Shown piece after piece: positions 1 through 11,900 of a stretch of DNA of 64,000 nt (positions are counted from its first letter, which is position 1; each line of letters begins with the position of its first letter). Both the position numbers and the translations under genes were made by a program. The stretch comes from Glandiceps talaboti (lineage: Eukaryota > Hemichordata > Enteropneusta > Spengelidae): NCBI RefSeq assembly GCF_964340395.1, contig NC_135559.1, positions 17,983,050 to 18,047,049 on the forward strand, given 5' to 3'. Under the pieces are notes generated by a model. That model saw only the letters and a list, made by a program, of their open reading frames with translations. It searched no databases and was not told the DNA's origin.

Positions 1-436
1 CTTTGCCTTTTATTGGTTATAACCAAATTTATCGGTCTGGTAATTGTGTCATGTCATATCAGTCACTGGATATAGGCCTGTTATGTCTCATTTGCATAAT
101 TATGTACAGGTGTAATTAAGTACCTGTCTAGCTTCGTTACGTATGAAAATACTTGTACATTTACATTCGAGAATGAGAGCATATGGAACCTACAGCGCGT
201 TCATTTCATATTCCTTTCAAATTTATTGGTGACAATATAAACGATTTTCAAAACATCTCTGAACCAAATGATGGAACATACCATGAAGTTTCAAAATGAG
301 TAAATAAAATAAAATGACTACTCTACCCTTATCTTAAATGACACATAAACTTCTTTACCATCAATACATGTACTGAATTATCTGAAATTTAAAGCTTGCA
401 TTCAAAAGATATTGCCTCATGATCAAAATGATTATT
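1..436. other. No gene seen; AT-rich intergenic or intronic DNA
   Basis: No exon with plausible splice signals or recognisable protein similarity was found. The stretch is AT-rich and carries the TTTGCATAATTA-type words that recur in the non-coding parts of this window. Confidence 0.5.
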
Positions 437-578
437 GATGCAAATTAAATATCACAATTAAAAGCTATATAAACAACTGTATCAAACACTTATGATTTGT
501 TATGGTTGATGCAAATTAAATATCACAATTAAAAGCTATATAAACAACTGTATCAAACACTTATGATTTGTTATGGTT
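437..578. repeat. 71-bp tandem duplication, two copies
   Basis: A 71-bp unit beginning GATGCAAATTAAATATCAC occurs twice head to tail (437-507 and 508-578) with no difference that I can see. A third unit only starts (GATGG). The perfect identity points to a recent slippage or unequal-exchange event. Confidence 0.9.
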
Positions 579-827
579 GATGGATGTACTAAGTAGAATG
601 TGAAGTTTGCATTCCTGAGAAATAGACTAATTGCAAAAAATTAGTAATTATGTAAAGTAGTCATTACAATTAAAAACTATGCAAAAAAGCTTTAAAGGAT
701 ATGCAAGTGATAGTTAATGTTCATTGGATGTTTACCAAAATCTAGTAAGTTCTTTTCAATTACCATATGAAAGATGTGCAGCACGTTTCATTAGAATCGA
801 TACAGTAGTTTTTGTGATATCGTGTCC

Positions 828-1034
<207 letters not shown>

Positions 1035-1044
1035 GACAAGCATA

Positions 1045-1689
1045 ACATAACCTCCCCTTACGGGAGGTAAACATGACCAAATGAATGAAGTTTAAAACAA
1101 TACCTGTGCATTTTATTGTAACCAGTCACATATATTGATAGTTCAAATAGGCTAATCTATGCTACAAATGTCATATGTCTCAGACAAAATAACGGAGGGT
1201 TACCAATAAGCTGTGGATATGACATCTCAAACACTGGAGATATTCTAAGAGTACTAGTTTTAAAGTGTTATGGGTATCTGAAAACACAGTAACATAATTT
1301 TGTTGATCAAACAGTTTGAATTGATAAATTGCTTGGCTTGCTTGACAAGAACCAAACAAGTATTACTACATGTATATAAAGTTGAGATTTACTAATACAT
1401 TTGTTACTTCCCGTAGGGAAAGGTGATGCTTTAATGAATATATATATAAGTGCATAAGGAAGGAGTGAAAGAGTCCCGATCAATAAATACAATCCGACGT
1501 TTCAAATCAATATTCTTTATCATAGGATATCAGGGCAAGATATACAGTAGGTCATCACCTGACTGTATATCTAAATGTTATGGAATAGAACAACTACCGC
1601 AGTTTCTTTTGAACGGTTAAATTACGCGCGGAAAGATCTAAAAAAAAATCATATATAGAACTTGCCTGAAAGATAGAATAAGCGTAGTT
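1045..1689. other. Non-coding stretch, no gene seen
   Basis: No exon or recognisable element body was found. A CTTCCCGTAGGGAAAGG imperfect palindrome at 1407-1423 resembles the hairpin ends of the dispersed repeat family seen elsewhere in the window. Confidence 0.4.
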
Positions 1690-2460
1690 AGATACTATGA
1701 AATGATATAAATAATCTATTAATTCCATGGGGTTCCAGCGTTCCGAGTCGGTCAATGATTTCCTCTTCCTTCAACCTCAATCGATCGTCATCACCAGAAA
1801 CCTTACAAATTCCTGAAATAGATATATCCGATACACTAGTTAGTAATAAAATGAACATATACAGGATAGTACCCATGCTTTTGTCTGTAAAGACGAAGAT
1901 GTTCCACGAAACGATCACAAAGATGACGTACAGTCGAACCTATATATAAAAAACTCCACATTTCTGGCATGTAATGCAATACACTACTTTAGTACTGATA
2001 CAAGTAAATCTACTCCTAACAGCCACGCTATTCTTAGGGCCAAAAACATGATTAGTATCAATAATGAAACTACTTGTACCACATCGAGTACGATCGCATG
2101 GAAATGAACCAGTATTCCAATTGCATGTTGTTCTGTATGGACCACCATATCTCAAAAAATTGGTATCATTAGTACGACGTCAAGCTATTAAAGGTGCATC
2201 AGGAAATAATGAATTGATTACCCTATTAGAACGTAAGATGTTAAAATGTTTGAATATTGTGTTCTTAACTCTGGTGGAAAGGGGATGGCATGTTAGAGCC
2301 AATATGGGACGATCGTTATTACTCTTCTGGTCATATGAATTGATACAAGCTTGACTGTATAGTTGATAACTGACACTGGATAACCACGTTGGTGGAAGTA
2401 CGTGCAATATTCAGTAGACCCTCCCCTGAAATCCCTATCACTTCTACAAATACGAAGTAA
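1690..2460 (-). pseudogene. Penelope-like retroelement, 3' fragment with GIY-YIG endonuclease region
   Basis: Read on the minus strand, three overlapping open frames form one degenerate polyprotein tail. The first (2407-2180) has LALTCHPLSTRVKNTI and FPDAPLI, which resemble the RT-to-endonuclease linker of Penelope-like elements. The second (2155-1940) has CDRTRCGTS, then TCISTKVVYCITCQKCGVFYI; this matches the Cys-rich linker and the start of the GIY-YIG nuclease, where Penelope proteins typically have Tyr-(Ile/Val)-Gly. The third (1918-1688) ends IIDRLGTLEPHGINR, like the usual C-terminus of the nuclease. Penelope elements use this nuclease in target-primed integration. The frames are shifted against each other and the RT core is absent, so it is a dead, 5'-truncated copy. 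Confidence 0.75.
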
Positions 2461-2642
2461 ACGAAGTAATTGTGGATAGGGAATGGACTGTTTAAACTTA
2501 TTAGGATGTGGTGAACATATACTGCAAATGTGAGGGTGAATCAGTGGGTTTAGTATAAACAGATGTAGCTATATCATCACCATCAATACTATTGGAGATG
2601 TCAAGGAAATTGATAGTTCAGAAATATCATAAGTATACTGAA

Positions 2643-2644
<2 letters not shown>

Positions 2645-2711
<67 letters not shown>
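2645..2711. repeat. (GT)n microsatellite
   Basis: About 33 uninterrupted GT dinucleotides. Confidence 0.97.
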
Positions 2712-2712
<1 letters not shown>

Positions 2713-3516
2713 AAATAGCAGGCTGAATTGAAACGAATCTAGTACAAATATTCTTTAGCGTAATATACACCTTGACGCGCGAGTGAAAGTGTGGTGTGTA
2801 CTTGGGGTATTTGCATGAGTGCTTGCAGTGTTATCTGAAGCCACACTTTCATGAGCACAGGGAGTAAAAGTGTAGCGGAAAACACTGCAAGCATGGGTGC
2901 AAATACAATACAGTATCAACACTGAAACTCACCCGGCACGGGGTTCTGTTATTAGGCGATTTCTGTAAAAATGATACTGTGCTATCACGTTCTTTCGTAT
3001 ACAACAAACGATCGCAACCGGTAGGTACATACATCAACTATAACAAAGCGCACATGTCATGCAAAGTTTTTTGACTTAGCTGTTAGTTTTTATGTGTGAT
3101 TTGCATAATCAATGGTAATGATTAATGATTGTATTAATTAGGCAATAGCTTCAAGCTTCATATAATTAGTGCATATTGATGACAATTAAGCGAAATGTCT
3201 TATATAACTTGCTGACATAGTTTTAGTTGTAATGTCATTAGCACAATAATGATTTAAGTAATACATATCTGCAGAATTCAAGCTTCAAATTTCATATATT
3301 TTGGTATATACTGATTCGATAATCAGGCAATATACTTTGATATAATTTTGTTGGCCAATTATGGAATATATCATGTTTGTTAGGTATATCTCAGATTTTG
3401 CATTCCAACAATTAATGTGTGTAGGACCAAAAATGCAACTGCTTTACCCTTACGTAATTACAGAAGGCATTCAGTGTAAATCTGATTTCTCTGTACGACA
3501 TTCTCTGCATATTTAG
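2712..3516. other. Non-coding; probable intron upstream of the first propeller exon
   Basis: No coding exon was recognised. A copy of the dispersed motif (ACAGAAGGCATTCAGTGTAAATCTG, written here only by position 3461-3485) lies just before the acceptor at 3515-3516, so repeat-derived sequence supplies part of the pyrimidine-rich tract of the next exon. The gene's first exons would lie in or before this stretch. Confidence 0.45.
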
Positions 3517-4131
3517 ATTACCCTCTTCTGTTTGTCGGGGAAGATAATAACTTGTATTATAGCTCAGCAATCGAATTTCCTACATTACATGGTCCAATAG
3601 AAGACACACGATTTATATTAGACATTGCAGTAATGCCAAATGGTGACTTCCTTGCCTTGGATATCAATCGAACAATGAGGACCAGTTCTTCAAGTGTCTT
3701 GAATTGGTCGCCCGTAATTGAGAATTCATGTTGCATGGATAATGTTGCAGTTGCACCGGACGGTAAGGTATTTGGAGTGAACGAAATGACAGGTTTGTCA
3801 GTACGCACATATTTACATTCTCCCTGGCAAGGGCCAATGCCTAATAGTGACGGGGTTGTAAAGATTGGTGTTTTTAACTACGGAGATAATTTAGCGCTAG
3901 CCGTCCTTGGCTTGATGCAATCACGTCGTGAAATACGCATTGCAGCAAATGAAGAATCTAGCTTTTGGATTCCTATTGAGAGAGAGTTTGAAGCAGAAAT
4001 AATGGATTTCGATATGCTGCATGGCGTATTAGTACATTTCATGGCTGTGTATAGTGTGCCGGGTGTTTCATTGATAGCTGGATGTTTTGCTACAATGCAA
4101 AACCTAGACAGTGGTGATATACCATTAGAAG
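3517..4131 (+). CDS. Propeller-repeat exon 1 of a membrane protein gene
   Basis: A 615-nt internal exon: acceptor ...CATATTTAG at 3516 and donor G|GTAAATA after 4131, both phase 1. It encodes about four repeats of 40-50 residues. Each has a Trp or aromatic before a Pro, then a hydrophobic strand, then an N/D-G turn and a second strand. Examples are GPIEDTRFILDIAVMPNGDF, WSPVIENSCCMDNVAVAPDG and PWQGPMPNSDGVVKIGVF. The layout is like tectonin/tachylectin beta-propeller blades, and it aligns blade by blade with the exons at 13.1 and 17.4 kb (LLFVGEDNNLYY here, VLAVGDDHYLYK there). It is the most diverged copy; the fourth repeat is poorly conserved. The frame starts at the acceptor and not at a Met. 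Propeller assignment is by pattern only. An extracellular binding role is inferred from the downstream transmembrane exon. Confidence 0.8.
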
Positions 4132-5697
4132 GTAAATATAACTACACTAAATTATCGATTCAATAGATAGCATATCAATTGCGAGTCTATCATGTACGAG
4201 CTGTAACCATACTTTTAACTTATAGTTATAGAACACTTCAGAGGACATTAACTGTATAATCGGAGTGTGTTGGATAGAACTCCATTATTTTGTCCTAGGA
4301 TGGAGCTTTACCCAACACTGTCCGATTATCTTCAGTTACTGACCTAAGACTTGTACTATAACGAAGTTATACTTCGAATTTGACGAGTTTTTAGTTTTTC
4401 ACCAGAGAGTCAACCTTGTCATCTACAACCCTGTTACATAACCTCTTATCCATTATCATGTTAATTACAAAATTCACTATAGAAAACCCACCCCGCACAT
4501 CTCGGCCAAATAATCCGATGTTTTCTCCAAAAGCTTAGTGAGAAGTCTGTGAATCTGGCAAGGACTCATACTGTAACAAAATGACGATCCCAAGTCTAGC
4601 AGTATTTCCGTTAAATACCCATCTATAGTAGTTCTGTTATAACCCCAGTGCTAACGCGAATGAACAAATTCCCATATAGCGACCTCCTCTCTGCAAAAGT
4701 CACTTAAAAGTAGTGAAGTGGTTATAGAGCATGTCTTTGGATACAAAATGTAGATTGGTATAGAACAAAAAGTACTGTGTTCGAGACCCACCAAGGTAAA
4801 GATGATTTTTTTACACACACTTTACAGAATGACAGGTGCAGAAACACAGTATTAGGCAGTGGAGCTCATGTTGGTGTCATTGTAACAGTTGTCAAGTTGG
4901 GGACAGTGTTATAGAAATGATTAACTTGCGGAAGACAGTTTCATTCATGGGTGGAAAGTGTTAGTGGACAGTTCCTTTCGTGGATTAACTGTACGCGTAA
5001 AAGTGTCCGCTCATTTAAGAGCACAGTTGAAACAATGGGGAAGAGACGGACAGAAAGACACACAGACAGACATTCCCTTTTTAATACCTCCCATACCCTT
5101 ACAGGAGGTAACAACAACCAAGGAGCTGAGAAAGCCTAATGTATTATTGAGGGTCATAACCATTGTGACGCTCTATCCTGCTGAACCCTGTATTGTGGAG
5201 GGTCATAACTGTTGTATGTACTAAATTGTATTGAAATTGAAGTATGCAGTCATAAGATATAGCCTAATTATCGAAAATCATTAATTATGCAAATTAGGCT
5301 ATATCTTTTTCTTTTTTTTTAGTTTAATGAGTTATTTGCATAATTAGTGATTCCCTTACGATGGGCATTCAGTTTAAATATGGTTTTTGTTCTTGTTCTT
5401 GTTCTTGTTCTTGTCTTGTTCTTGTTGTTTACATATTGCCATTTTTTTTAACATCATGTTTACAAGTAATATCAAAGAAAGTGTTATTTTTGGTGCTCAT
5501 GTTATTATACCCAAACGGCAAAGCTGACGGTGGTACTATGTCTGTTCATCCATGTTTACTTGTATTTCATATATGTACTCATAGGACAATTGCAATTGCA
5601 TACAAAATCAAATGCTACCCAGTGCATATGCATGTCATTTCATTTCTTGACCCTTGCAATAATGGCGGCCATTTTGTCGTAAGAATTCACATTTTTT
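4132..5697. other. Large intron (left part), repeat-rich, no gene seen
   Basis: Non-coding. It contains a solitary 1.4-copy block of the 49-bp minisatellite unit at about 5143-5216 (GAGGGTCATAACCATTGTGA type, the unit arrayed at 38.4-39.4 kb), a hairpin CCCTTACAGGAGG near 5096, and a short (GTTCTT)n run at 5388-5426. Copies of the dispersed GGCATTCAGTTTAAAT motif lie at about 5360. Confidence 0.5.
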
Positions 5698-5911
5698 CCT
5701 TCCGGAAGGAAGATTATAATATGAAGTGTGTGTGTCTGTGCGTGTGTGTGTGTGTGTCTGTATTACGATTTCCGAAAAAGCGGCTTCAGCAATTCAAGCG
5801 AAATTTCATAGACATGTTCCGTACGGTAATGGCCAGAACTGATTAGGTTTTGGTAATAATCTGATGAATATTAATGACCAATTTGAAATTTGAATAATTA
5901 ATCAATCGAAC

Positions 5912-6034
5912 GAGTATAAAGTTGGCATCAGATTCAGATTCAGCTTCAGATTCAGTAGTGTTATCTTATGAACATTATATTGAGCGTCAGATGGCCTCAG
6001 ATCCGAATCTGAATCTGGCGCCAACTTTATACTC
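5912..6034. mobile_element. Foldback (MITE-like) element, short version
   Basis: Inverted arms GAGTATAAAGTTGGCATCAG and its near-complement CCAACTTTATACTC, with a short loop around ATTATATTGAGCGTCAGATG. The arms extend about 40 bp. Confidence 0.75.
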
Positions 6035-7155
6035 ATGCTCTACACTACTGAGAAAGACTGTTTTCATGGGTTTCATGCCAACCTAATTTTGTGTTTCCCT
6101 TGGATCTTCACTCTGCATTGGCTACACAAACACAAGAAAAAAGAAGAACGAGGCAGAGTAGTTAAGTAATTCAAACTCACCAGAAAACTATTTTTTCTTG
6201 GCCTTAGAATGGGTTTACAAAGAGCGTGGAGTTCACAAACAGGTGAAATATTTATCATCGTTTCAATTTCGTCAAATATGGACTTATCCTTTTCAAATTT
6301 CACACACTGATGTGCAGATGAATAAAGGGAAATCATGTCTTTTTAAATTTTTGATATGAAGTATTGTATTGACTTCGAACTGTCTCCTTTTTACCGTGTT
6401 CTTTTCCGATTTCTCTCGATAACAAACTACCGCTGTTTATTGCAAGGCTTGTACATAATCATTTATCTAGCTCTGTATCTCAGGATATAAATACACTCTC
6501 ATATATTTATCAAGTGTAATAATCTATAATTTATACCCAAATGTGTGTGGTCAAAATATGGAAAATAGACCAAGCCTCGCCTAGTCAGCGAAGGAAATTT
6601 CGCGACAATGTATCAATAATGGTGACCTATACATTGACCTTTATATAATTAATGTACAGTGAGGGCACGCCACTCAACAAAATCTTGAGAATGTATAAAC
6701 TGAAAGTGGGACAGAAAGAAGTTCAACACGCACATGCCATATCCCGGGTATGTAGGGAATCACGAAAGCCGAGTGGAGTCAAGGATGGCAAGCTTTCCTG
6801 TGCTGAGAATAGGAGGCGTGGCAGGCATTTGAACAACATTTTTGACAACTAACTTTCATTGGAACTTGAGGAATCACAGATATAGAGCTAAATTTCTTGC
6901 ATAAATCCTTACGGAAGGCATTCAGTTTAAATCTGGTGCCTATTAACATAGACTCTTAGTAGATAGGGATCTCTATTAGTATCTACATGCATGTTATCAA
7001 TAACAAGCCTTGATGACATGCCTTGACCTTTGACCCTAACCTGCGATGTCATATAGACATTACGTGTTAAAATGCATACATATTTACCTTCCGTAAGGAA
7101 GATGATAATATACCGATGAAGTCTGTGTGTCTGTGCGTGCATGTGTCTGTGCGTG

Positions 7156-7193
<38 letters not shown>

Positions 7194-7332
7194 ACGATTT
7201 CCGAAAAAAAGCTGAATCAATTCAAACGAAATTTTATAGACATGTTCCGTAGGGTAATGGCCAGAACTGATTAGCTTTTGGTAATAATCCGATGAATATT
7301 AATGACCAATTTGAGTAATTAATCGATCGAAC

Positions 7333-7566
7333 GAGTATAAAGTTGGCGTCAGATTCAGATTAAGGTAGCATTATCTTATGGACATTATATTGAGCATCAG
7401 ATGGCCTCAGATCGGAAGACACCAGACAGACTCAAACCTGAAATAATACCGCTGAGACTAGAGGGAAGGATTCTGCTTCACTGCCGTCGGGTGTATTAGG
7501 ATCAGAGGTTATCTGATGCTCAATATGATGCTACCTGAATCTAAATCTGATGCCAACTTTATACTC
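7333..7566. mobile_element. Foldback (MITE-like) element, long version
   Basis: Same termini as the 5912-6034 element (GAGTATAAAGTTGGC / CCAACTTTATACTC) but with about 110 bp of extra central sequence. This lets the ATATTGAGCATCAGATG segment pair with ATCTGATGCTCAATAT. The 123-bp version at 5.9 kb is thus probably an internally deleted derivative. Confidence 0.75.
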
Positions 7567-8845
7567 GTCCTCTACATAGCTCTACACTGAGAAAGACTCT
7601 GTTTTCAGGGGTTTCGTACGTGCCAACCTTATTTTACGTTTCCCTTGGATCTGCACTCTGCATTGGCTGGACAAACACGAGAAAAAAGAAGACTGCGAGG
7701 CAGGGTATTTAAGTGATTCAAACTCACCAGAAAACATTTTTTTTCTTGGCCTTAAAATAGGTTTACAATGAACAGGTGAAATATTTATCATTGTTTCAAT
7801 TTCGTCAAATATGGACTTATCATTTTCAAATTTCACACACTAATGCGCAGATGAATAAAGAGAAATCGTGTCTTTTTAGATTTTTGATTAGAAGTTTAGG
7901 AACCGTCTCCTTTTTACCGTGTTCTTTTCCGATTTCTCACGATAACAAACTACCGCTGTTTGTTGCAAGGCTTGTACATAATAATTTATCTAGCTCTGTA
8001 TCGCAGGATATAAATATACTATCATATATTTATAAAGTGTAATAATCTATAATTTATACCCAAATCATGTGTCAAAATATGGAAAATAGACCAAGCCTTG
8101 CCTAGCCGAGGAAGAAAATTTCGCGACAATGTATCAATAATGGTGACGTATACATTGACTTATATAATTAGTGTACAGTGAGGGCGCGCCACTCAAATCA
8201 AAATCTTTACAATTTTCCTGTAGTGTAAACTCGTGGGACAGAAGGAAGTTCAACACGCACATGTCATATCCCGGGTATGTAGGGAATCACGAAAGCCAAG
8301 TGAAGTCGTGGATGGCAAGCTTTCCTGTGCTGAGAATAGGAGGCATGGCGGGCATTTCAACAACCCTTTTCACAACTAACTTTCATTGGGACTTCACGAA
8401 TCACAGATATAGAGCTAGATTTCTTGCATAAATCATGAAATTCCTTACGAAAGGCATTCAGTTTAAATCTGTTTATAGGTGGCATAAATGGCTTCTTAAC
8501 CTCGACTTTAATAATCAACACAAAGCAACCAGATTGGGTTGCAGCGAAACAAATATCGACCATGATGTCAGCCTTTAAATGTTGATTTAGGATGGAGTCA
8601 GAATTTACGGAGGGAGGGGGGAGAGAAATTATTTTGGTCAAAAAGATTTTCGTAGCCCACCCACCCCCTCCCCTTTGCACTTGCGCAAAAGTGAACTTGA
8701 AGGTTTCGTAATGGTAATCTTCATAGAGAGTTTATATAATATAATATAATATAATAGTTTTATTTCGAGAGCAAGCTCATAAACAAAATAAATTGCACGA
8801 ACAACATAAAAAACAGACACAAAAAGACTAATTTACAGTACACAT

Positions 8846-9892
8846 TTAAAAACATTCAATAAAGAATCTTCTCCAAAATTTACTATTAAAAATAACAAAA
8901 TCTGACAACGATGCAGCAATTAAAATATTATTACTCTCTTTAAGTCTAAAATAAAATTTAGATTTCAGAATACGCTGCTTACTTTCATAAGTCATAATGA
9001 AACTACGAACAAACATGTTAGAAATACTAACACGCCTCTTTATACCAAGTAAAATTCTAAAAGCATTATTGTACGCAACTCGTACATCATTAAAACACTT
9101 ACTGGTATAAACAATCCAAATATGCGAACAATACATTGACGAACAATGAGCTTGAAATAAAATACATTTAACAGAATATGAACAATTCCAAAAATTACGA
9201 ATAAGAGTGTTAGCCTTGGCATAAAATGATCTCATTTGACGTCTGATATCGTCATTGTCATTACCGTCAGAATTAAAAATAACACCTAAATACGAATGCT
9301 TGTTTACAAATGGGAGCACTGTATTGTTAAGCTTCACCTGAGGAATGTTCGAAATATTACATCTTGGTGGCATGATAGACAGGCATTTAGTCTTCTTGGG
9401 ATTGAAAATAATATCGTGCTTCATAGCATATTTACAACACGTTTTTACAAGACTGTTGAGACATTTAACTGACGGACATATCAAAACAATATCATCAGCA
9501 TACACGAGATGGTTAATACATTTACTTCCAAGGTGACAGCCAATCTTAGTCCCAGTTAGCGAGCTACTTAAACTATCAATATACACTGTAAAAAGACGAG
9601 GCGATAGAATGCCACCTTGTCTAACACCATTACTTATAGGAAATTGCTCAGACAAGACGGATCCCCATCTGATACAAAGTCGTTGATGCCGATACCAATA
9701 AACTAAAATTCTGACGATGAAAATAGGTACATTTCTGTCAAGCAATTTACGAAAAAGTGTCCAGTGGTTCACTCGGTCAAAAGCCTTAGTGGCATCTAAA
9801 AAACACAGAAACACAGGCGTATTGTGACGGTTATAAAAGTCAATAATTTCTTTAAGTAAAAAGACACACATGTCGGTAGAGTGTCTTTCTTT
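8846..9892 (-). pseudogene. LINE reverse transcriptase, C-terminal half
   Basis: Continues the RT in the shifted frame. It shows FLDATKAFDRVNH (palm motif A, catalytic Asp), NGVRQGGILSPRLF (motif B), and YADDIVLI (motif C, the catalytic Asp pair intact). The thumb follows with NPKKTKCLSIM and SYLGVIFNSDG. The frame is open to its stop, so apart from the single frameshift and the 5' truncation the copy is well preserved and fairly young. Confidence 0.85.
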
Positions 9893-10707
9893 AAACCCAA
9901 ATTGGTAATAAGAGAATTATCACATTTACTGAGTATCATAATTTCATATAGTTTCGAGATGACGATAGCAATGGCTATAGGACGGTAATTACTTGCGTCG
10001 GTGACATCACCAGTTTTGTTTTTAAGAATAGGCACCAAAATAGTGTCCAACATACGAGACGGTAAATAACCATGAACGTGAGCAGCTGTAAACAAACATG
10101 AAAGCAAGATATGAAGGCGACCATTAGCATATTTAATTTGTTCAGCGGCAATACCATCTGGCCCCACTGCTTTCCCATTGGCCAAACTGTTCACACATTT
10201 ACAAATATCGTCTGGTGTGACAATCATGCTATCAGAGAAGGTGATATCAGATATACCATTCCGAACATAACGTTCATTACTGTTGTTGGCCACAGATGAC
10301 AAAAGACTGGCAAAATGATCACGCCACATATCTGCAATGTTATGGTGACCATTACAGCCGCCTACAGATGACGATAAGGGAGAAGACTTTTTGTTTCTAC
10401 TGACAGTCTTCCAAAACTGTTTGCTGTTACCATTAGAGAGGTTTCTAGTCAGAGCATCAGCTTTCATTTTATTCTCATTGACTCTACATGCCTTTAAAGC
10501 ATATTTAAACTTAGCGCGTGTTTTTCTCATAATTTCAAAAATGGGACCTTGGCGAGGACTACCATTATCCCTCCATAAAATAAATGCATCACGAGCAATG
10601 GAATGAAACTCTTTAACATGATCATTCCATCCTGGAATTTGCTTTTTAGGGTTCTTAGAGTGGTTAGACCTCTTTACAGAAATACTATCAGACGCTGCAG
10701 ACGACAA
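9796..10707 (-). pseudogene. LINE reverse transcriptase, N-terminal half
   Basis: Minus-strand frame of about 300 codons. Early residues (WNDHVKEFHSIARDAFILWR) resemble the linker before the RT of CR1/Jockey-like elements. Then come the RT motifs NGKAVGPDGIAAEQIKYAN and SNYRPIAIA. After ...NSLITNLG the frame runs off. The expected continuation lies in the next frame, so a one-base deletion near 9893 separates the two halves. The normal protein would have an apurinic-type endonuclease upstream, which is missing here through 5' truncation. It would copy element RNA at the insertion site in the nucleus. Confidence 0.85.
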
Positions 10708-10735
10708 AGCATTAATAAAAGCATTAATATAAAAG

Positions 10736-11900
10736 AAGTTAACCTAACTTGTTCTACTCGTCAGTATGAACTTGTCAGAAGGGAATAATACACTTTCTGT
10801 TTTGTACACAACATGTTATTGACACTACAAATCACTACATCTCATCAGATTCCAGTTTCTATTATACACTAGTTATGGAAACCTAAAGTTCTCTAACATA
10901 CCAGTGACTTTACTGTACATGCAATATTAATGCCCATAAACCAATGTTACGGGCCCATTTCTATGTGAAATGGGAAACTCATTTAAAACTTATATTAACT
11001 TTAGCTTCAAGAACTTTCGAAGCTTTGAAATATTACCTCAAAGGCTATGAATAACCTAAATATTGCCTTAAGAACCAAACATCCCCCGGATCTGCTAGGG
11101 GAGACCCCTAAGACTCCCTCACCCTCAAAGGTCACTCATAATTTCAACCAACAATCAGACACACCAACCTTTGTTTATGTCATTAAACTTTTCTTAAGAA
11201 TGTTCACCCTATACTAATTGGAGATGATATTGTCTTTTAATATGTGAAATGTTTGCCAAGATAGTCAAAAATTGCCGTAAAACTCCAAATTTCCCTTACC
11301 AATGATACTACCATTAGATGTGCTGACCTTTACTATATAATGATTAAGAACATATTTCAACTCTATGAGTATGTAAGTTATAAATAATAGTTTCTGATAC
11401 TTGATGGTGCTGTCTTGGAAAGCTTGGAAATTAATGCCTGGAAGTGTCATAATAGCCTAAATGGGCTACAAGACCCCTGGGACACGCCCCATACACAAGA
11501 TGTGGACATATCCCAGTCTCAAGCTCTTCCCCCTATTATGTCTTACTGTCAAGATGCTATTAAACCTTATTTGAAAAATATGTCAACCCTACATATATCT
11601 GTATAGTTGCTTTTTTCATGTTGGTGTTGTCTTTTAAAGCTTAAAAGTTATTGCCTGAAAGTGTCTGACAAGTCTCAAGATTGCCTATTAAGAGTAAAAA
11701 AGCTCAAGGACTCCTAGGAGGACCCCCACCCCCCAGGAGTGGTGTACATATTCCCTTCTCAAGGTTTCTCCCTATCTTTTACGGTATATATGCTATTAAA
11801 CTCTATTTTGAATATACTTACCCTGTGTTGTCAATAATTATGTGATAGTGCTATCCCAAAAAAGTCTAGTCAAGCAGTCCACATTGAGTCACGGTCAAAA
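10736..11900. repeat. Dispersed intronic repeat family (copy A), with internal ~250-bp repeats
   Basis: Matches 37260-38085 for most of its length (for example AATAATAGTTTCTGATAC, GCCTGAAAGTGTC). The segment with TTGGAAAGCTTGGAAAT, TTGCCTGAAAGTGTC and GATGCTATTAAAC recurs at about 250-bp spacing here and at 13.79-14.13 kb. No protein is encoded. Confidence 0.7.

Larger units (their letters stand above)
5698..8480. repeat. Two tandem copies of a 1.3-1.4 kb element
   Basis: The blocks 5698-6945 and 7084-8480 match almost throughout. Both start with the palindrome CCTTCCG(G/T)AAGGAAGAT followed by a GT-rich tract and ACGATTTCCGAAAAA. Both end with CCTTACG(G/A)AAGGCATTCAGTT. They share a foldback element near the start, a central TTCAAATTTCACACACT stretch, and a region around ATATCCCGGGTATGTAGGGAATC. 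They differ by scattered substitutions and by an internal deletion in the foldback of the first copy. The matching hairpin-like ends suggest a non-autonomous mobile element inserted or duplicated head to tail inside the propeller gene's long intron. No protein-coding content was recognised. Confidence 0.75.
8735..10735 (-). mobile_element. 5'-truncated CR1/Jockey-type LINE, minus strand
   Basis: The reverse transcriptase frames run from 10707 down to 8846. At the 3' side (8735-8755) is a run of TATAA repeats, a microsatellite-like tail as used by several non-LTR clades. Both flanks match continuous sequence at 37.26-37.35 kb (AAAGTGAACTTGAAGGTTTC on the left, CAGTATGAACTTGTCAGAAG on the right). 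That is an effective empty site and shows where the LINE begins and ends. No endonuclease domain is present. Confidence 0.85.
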
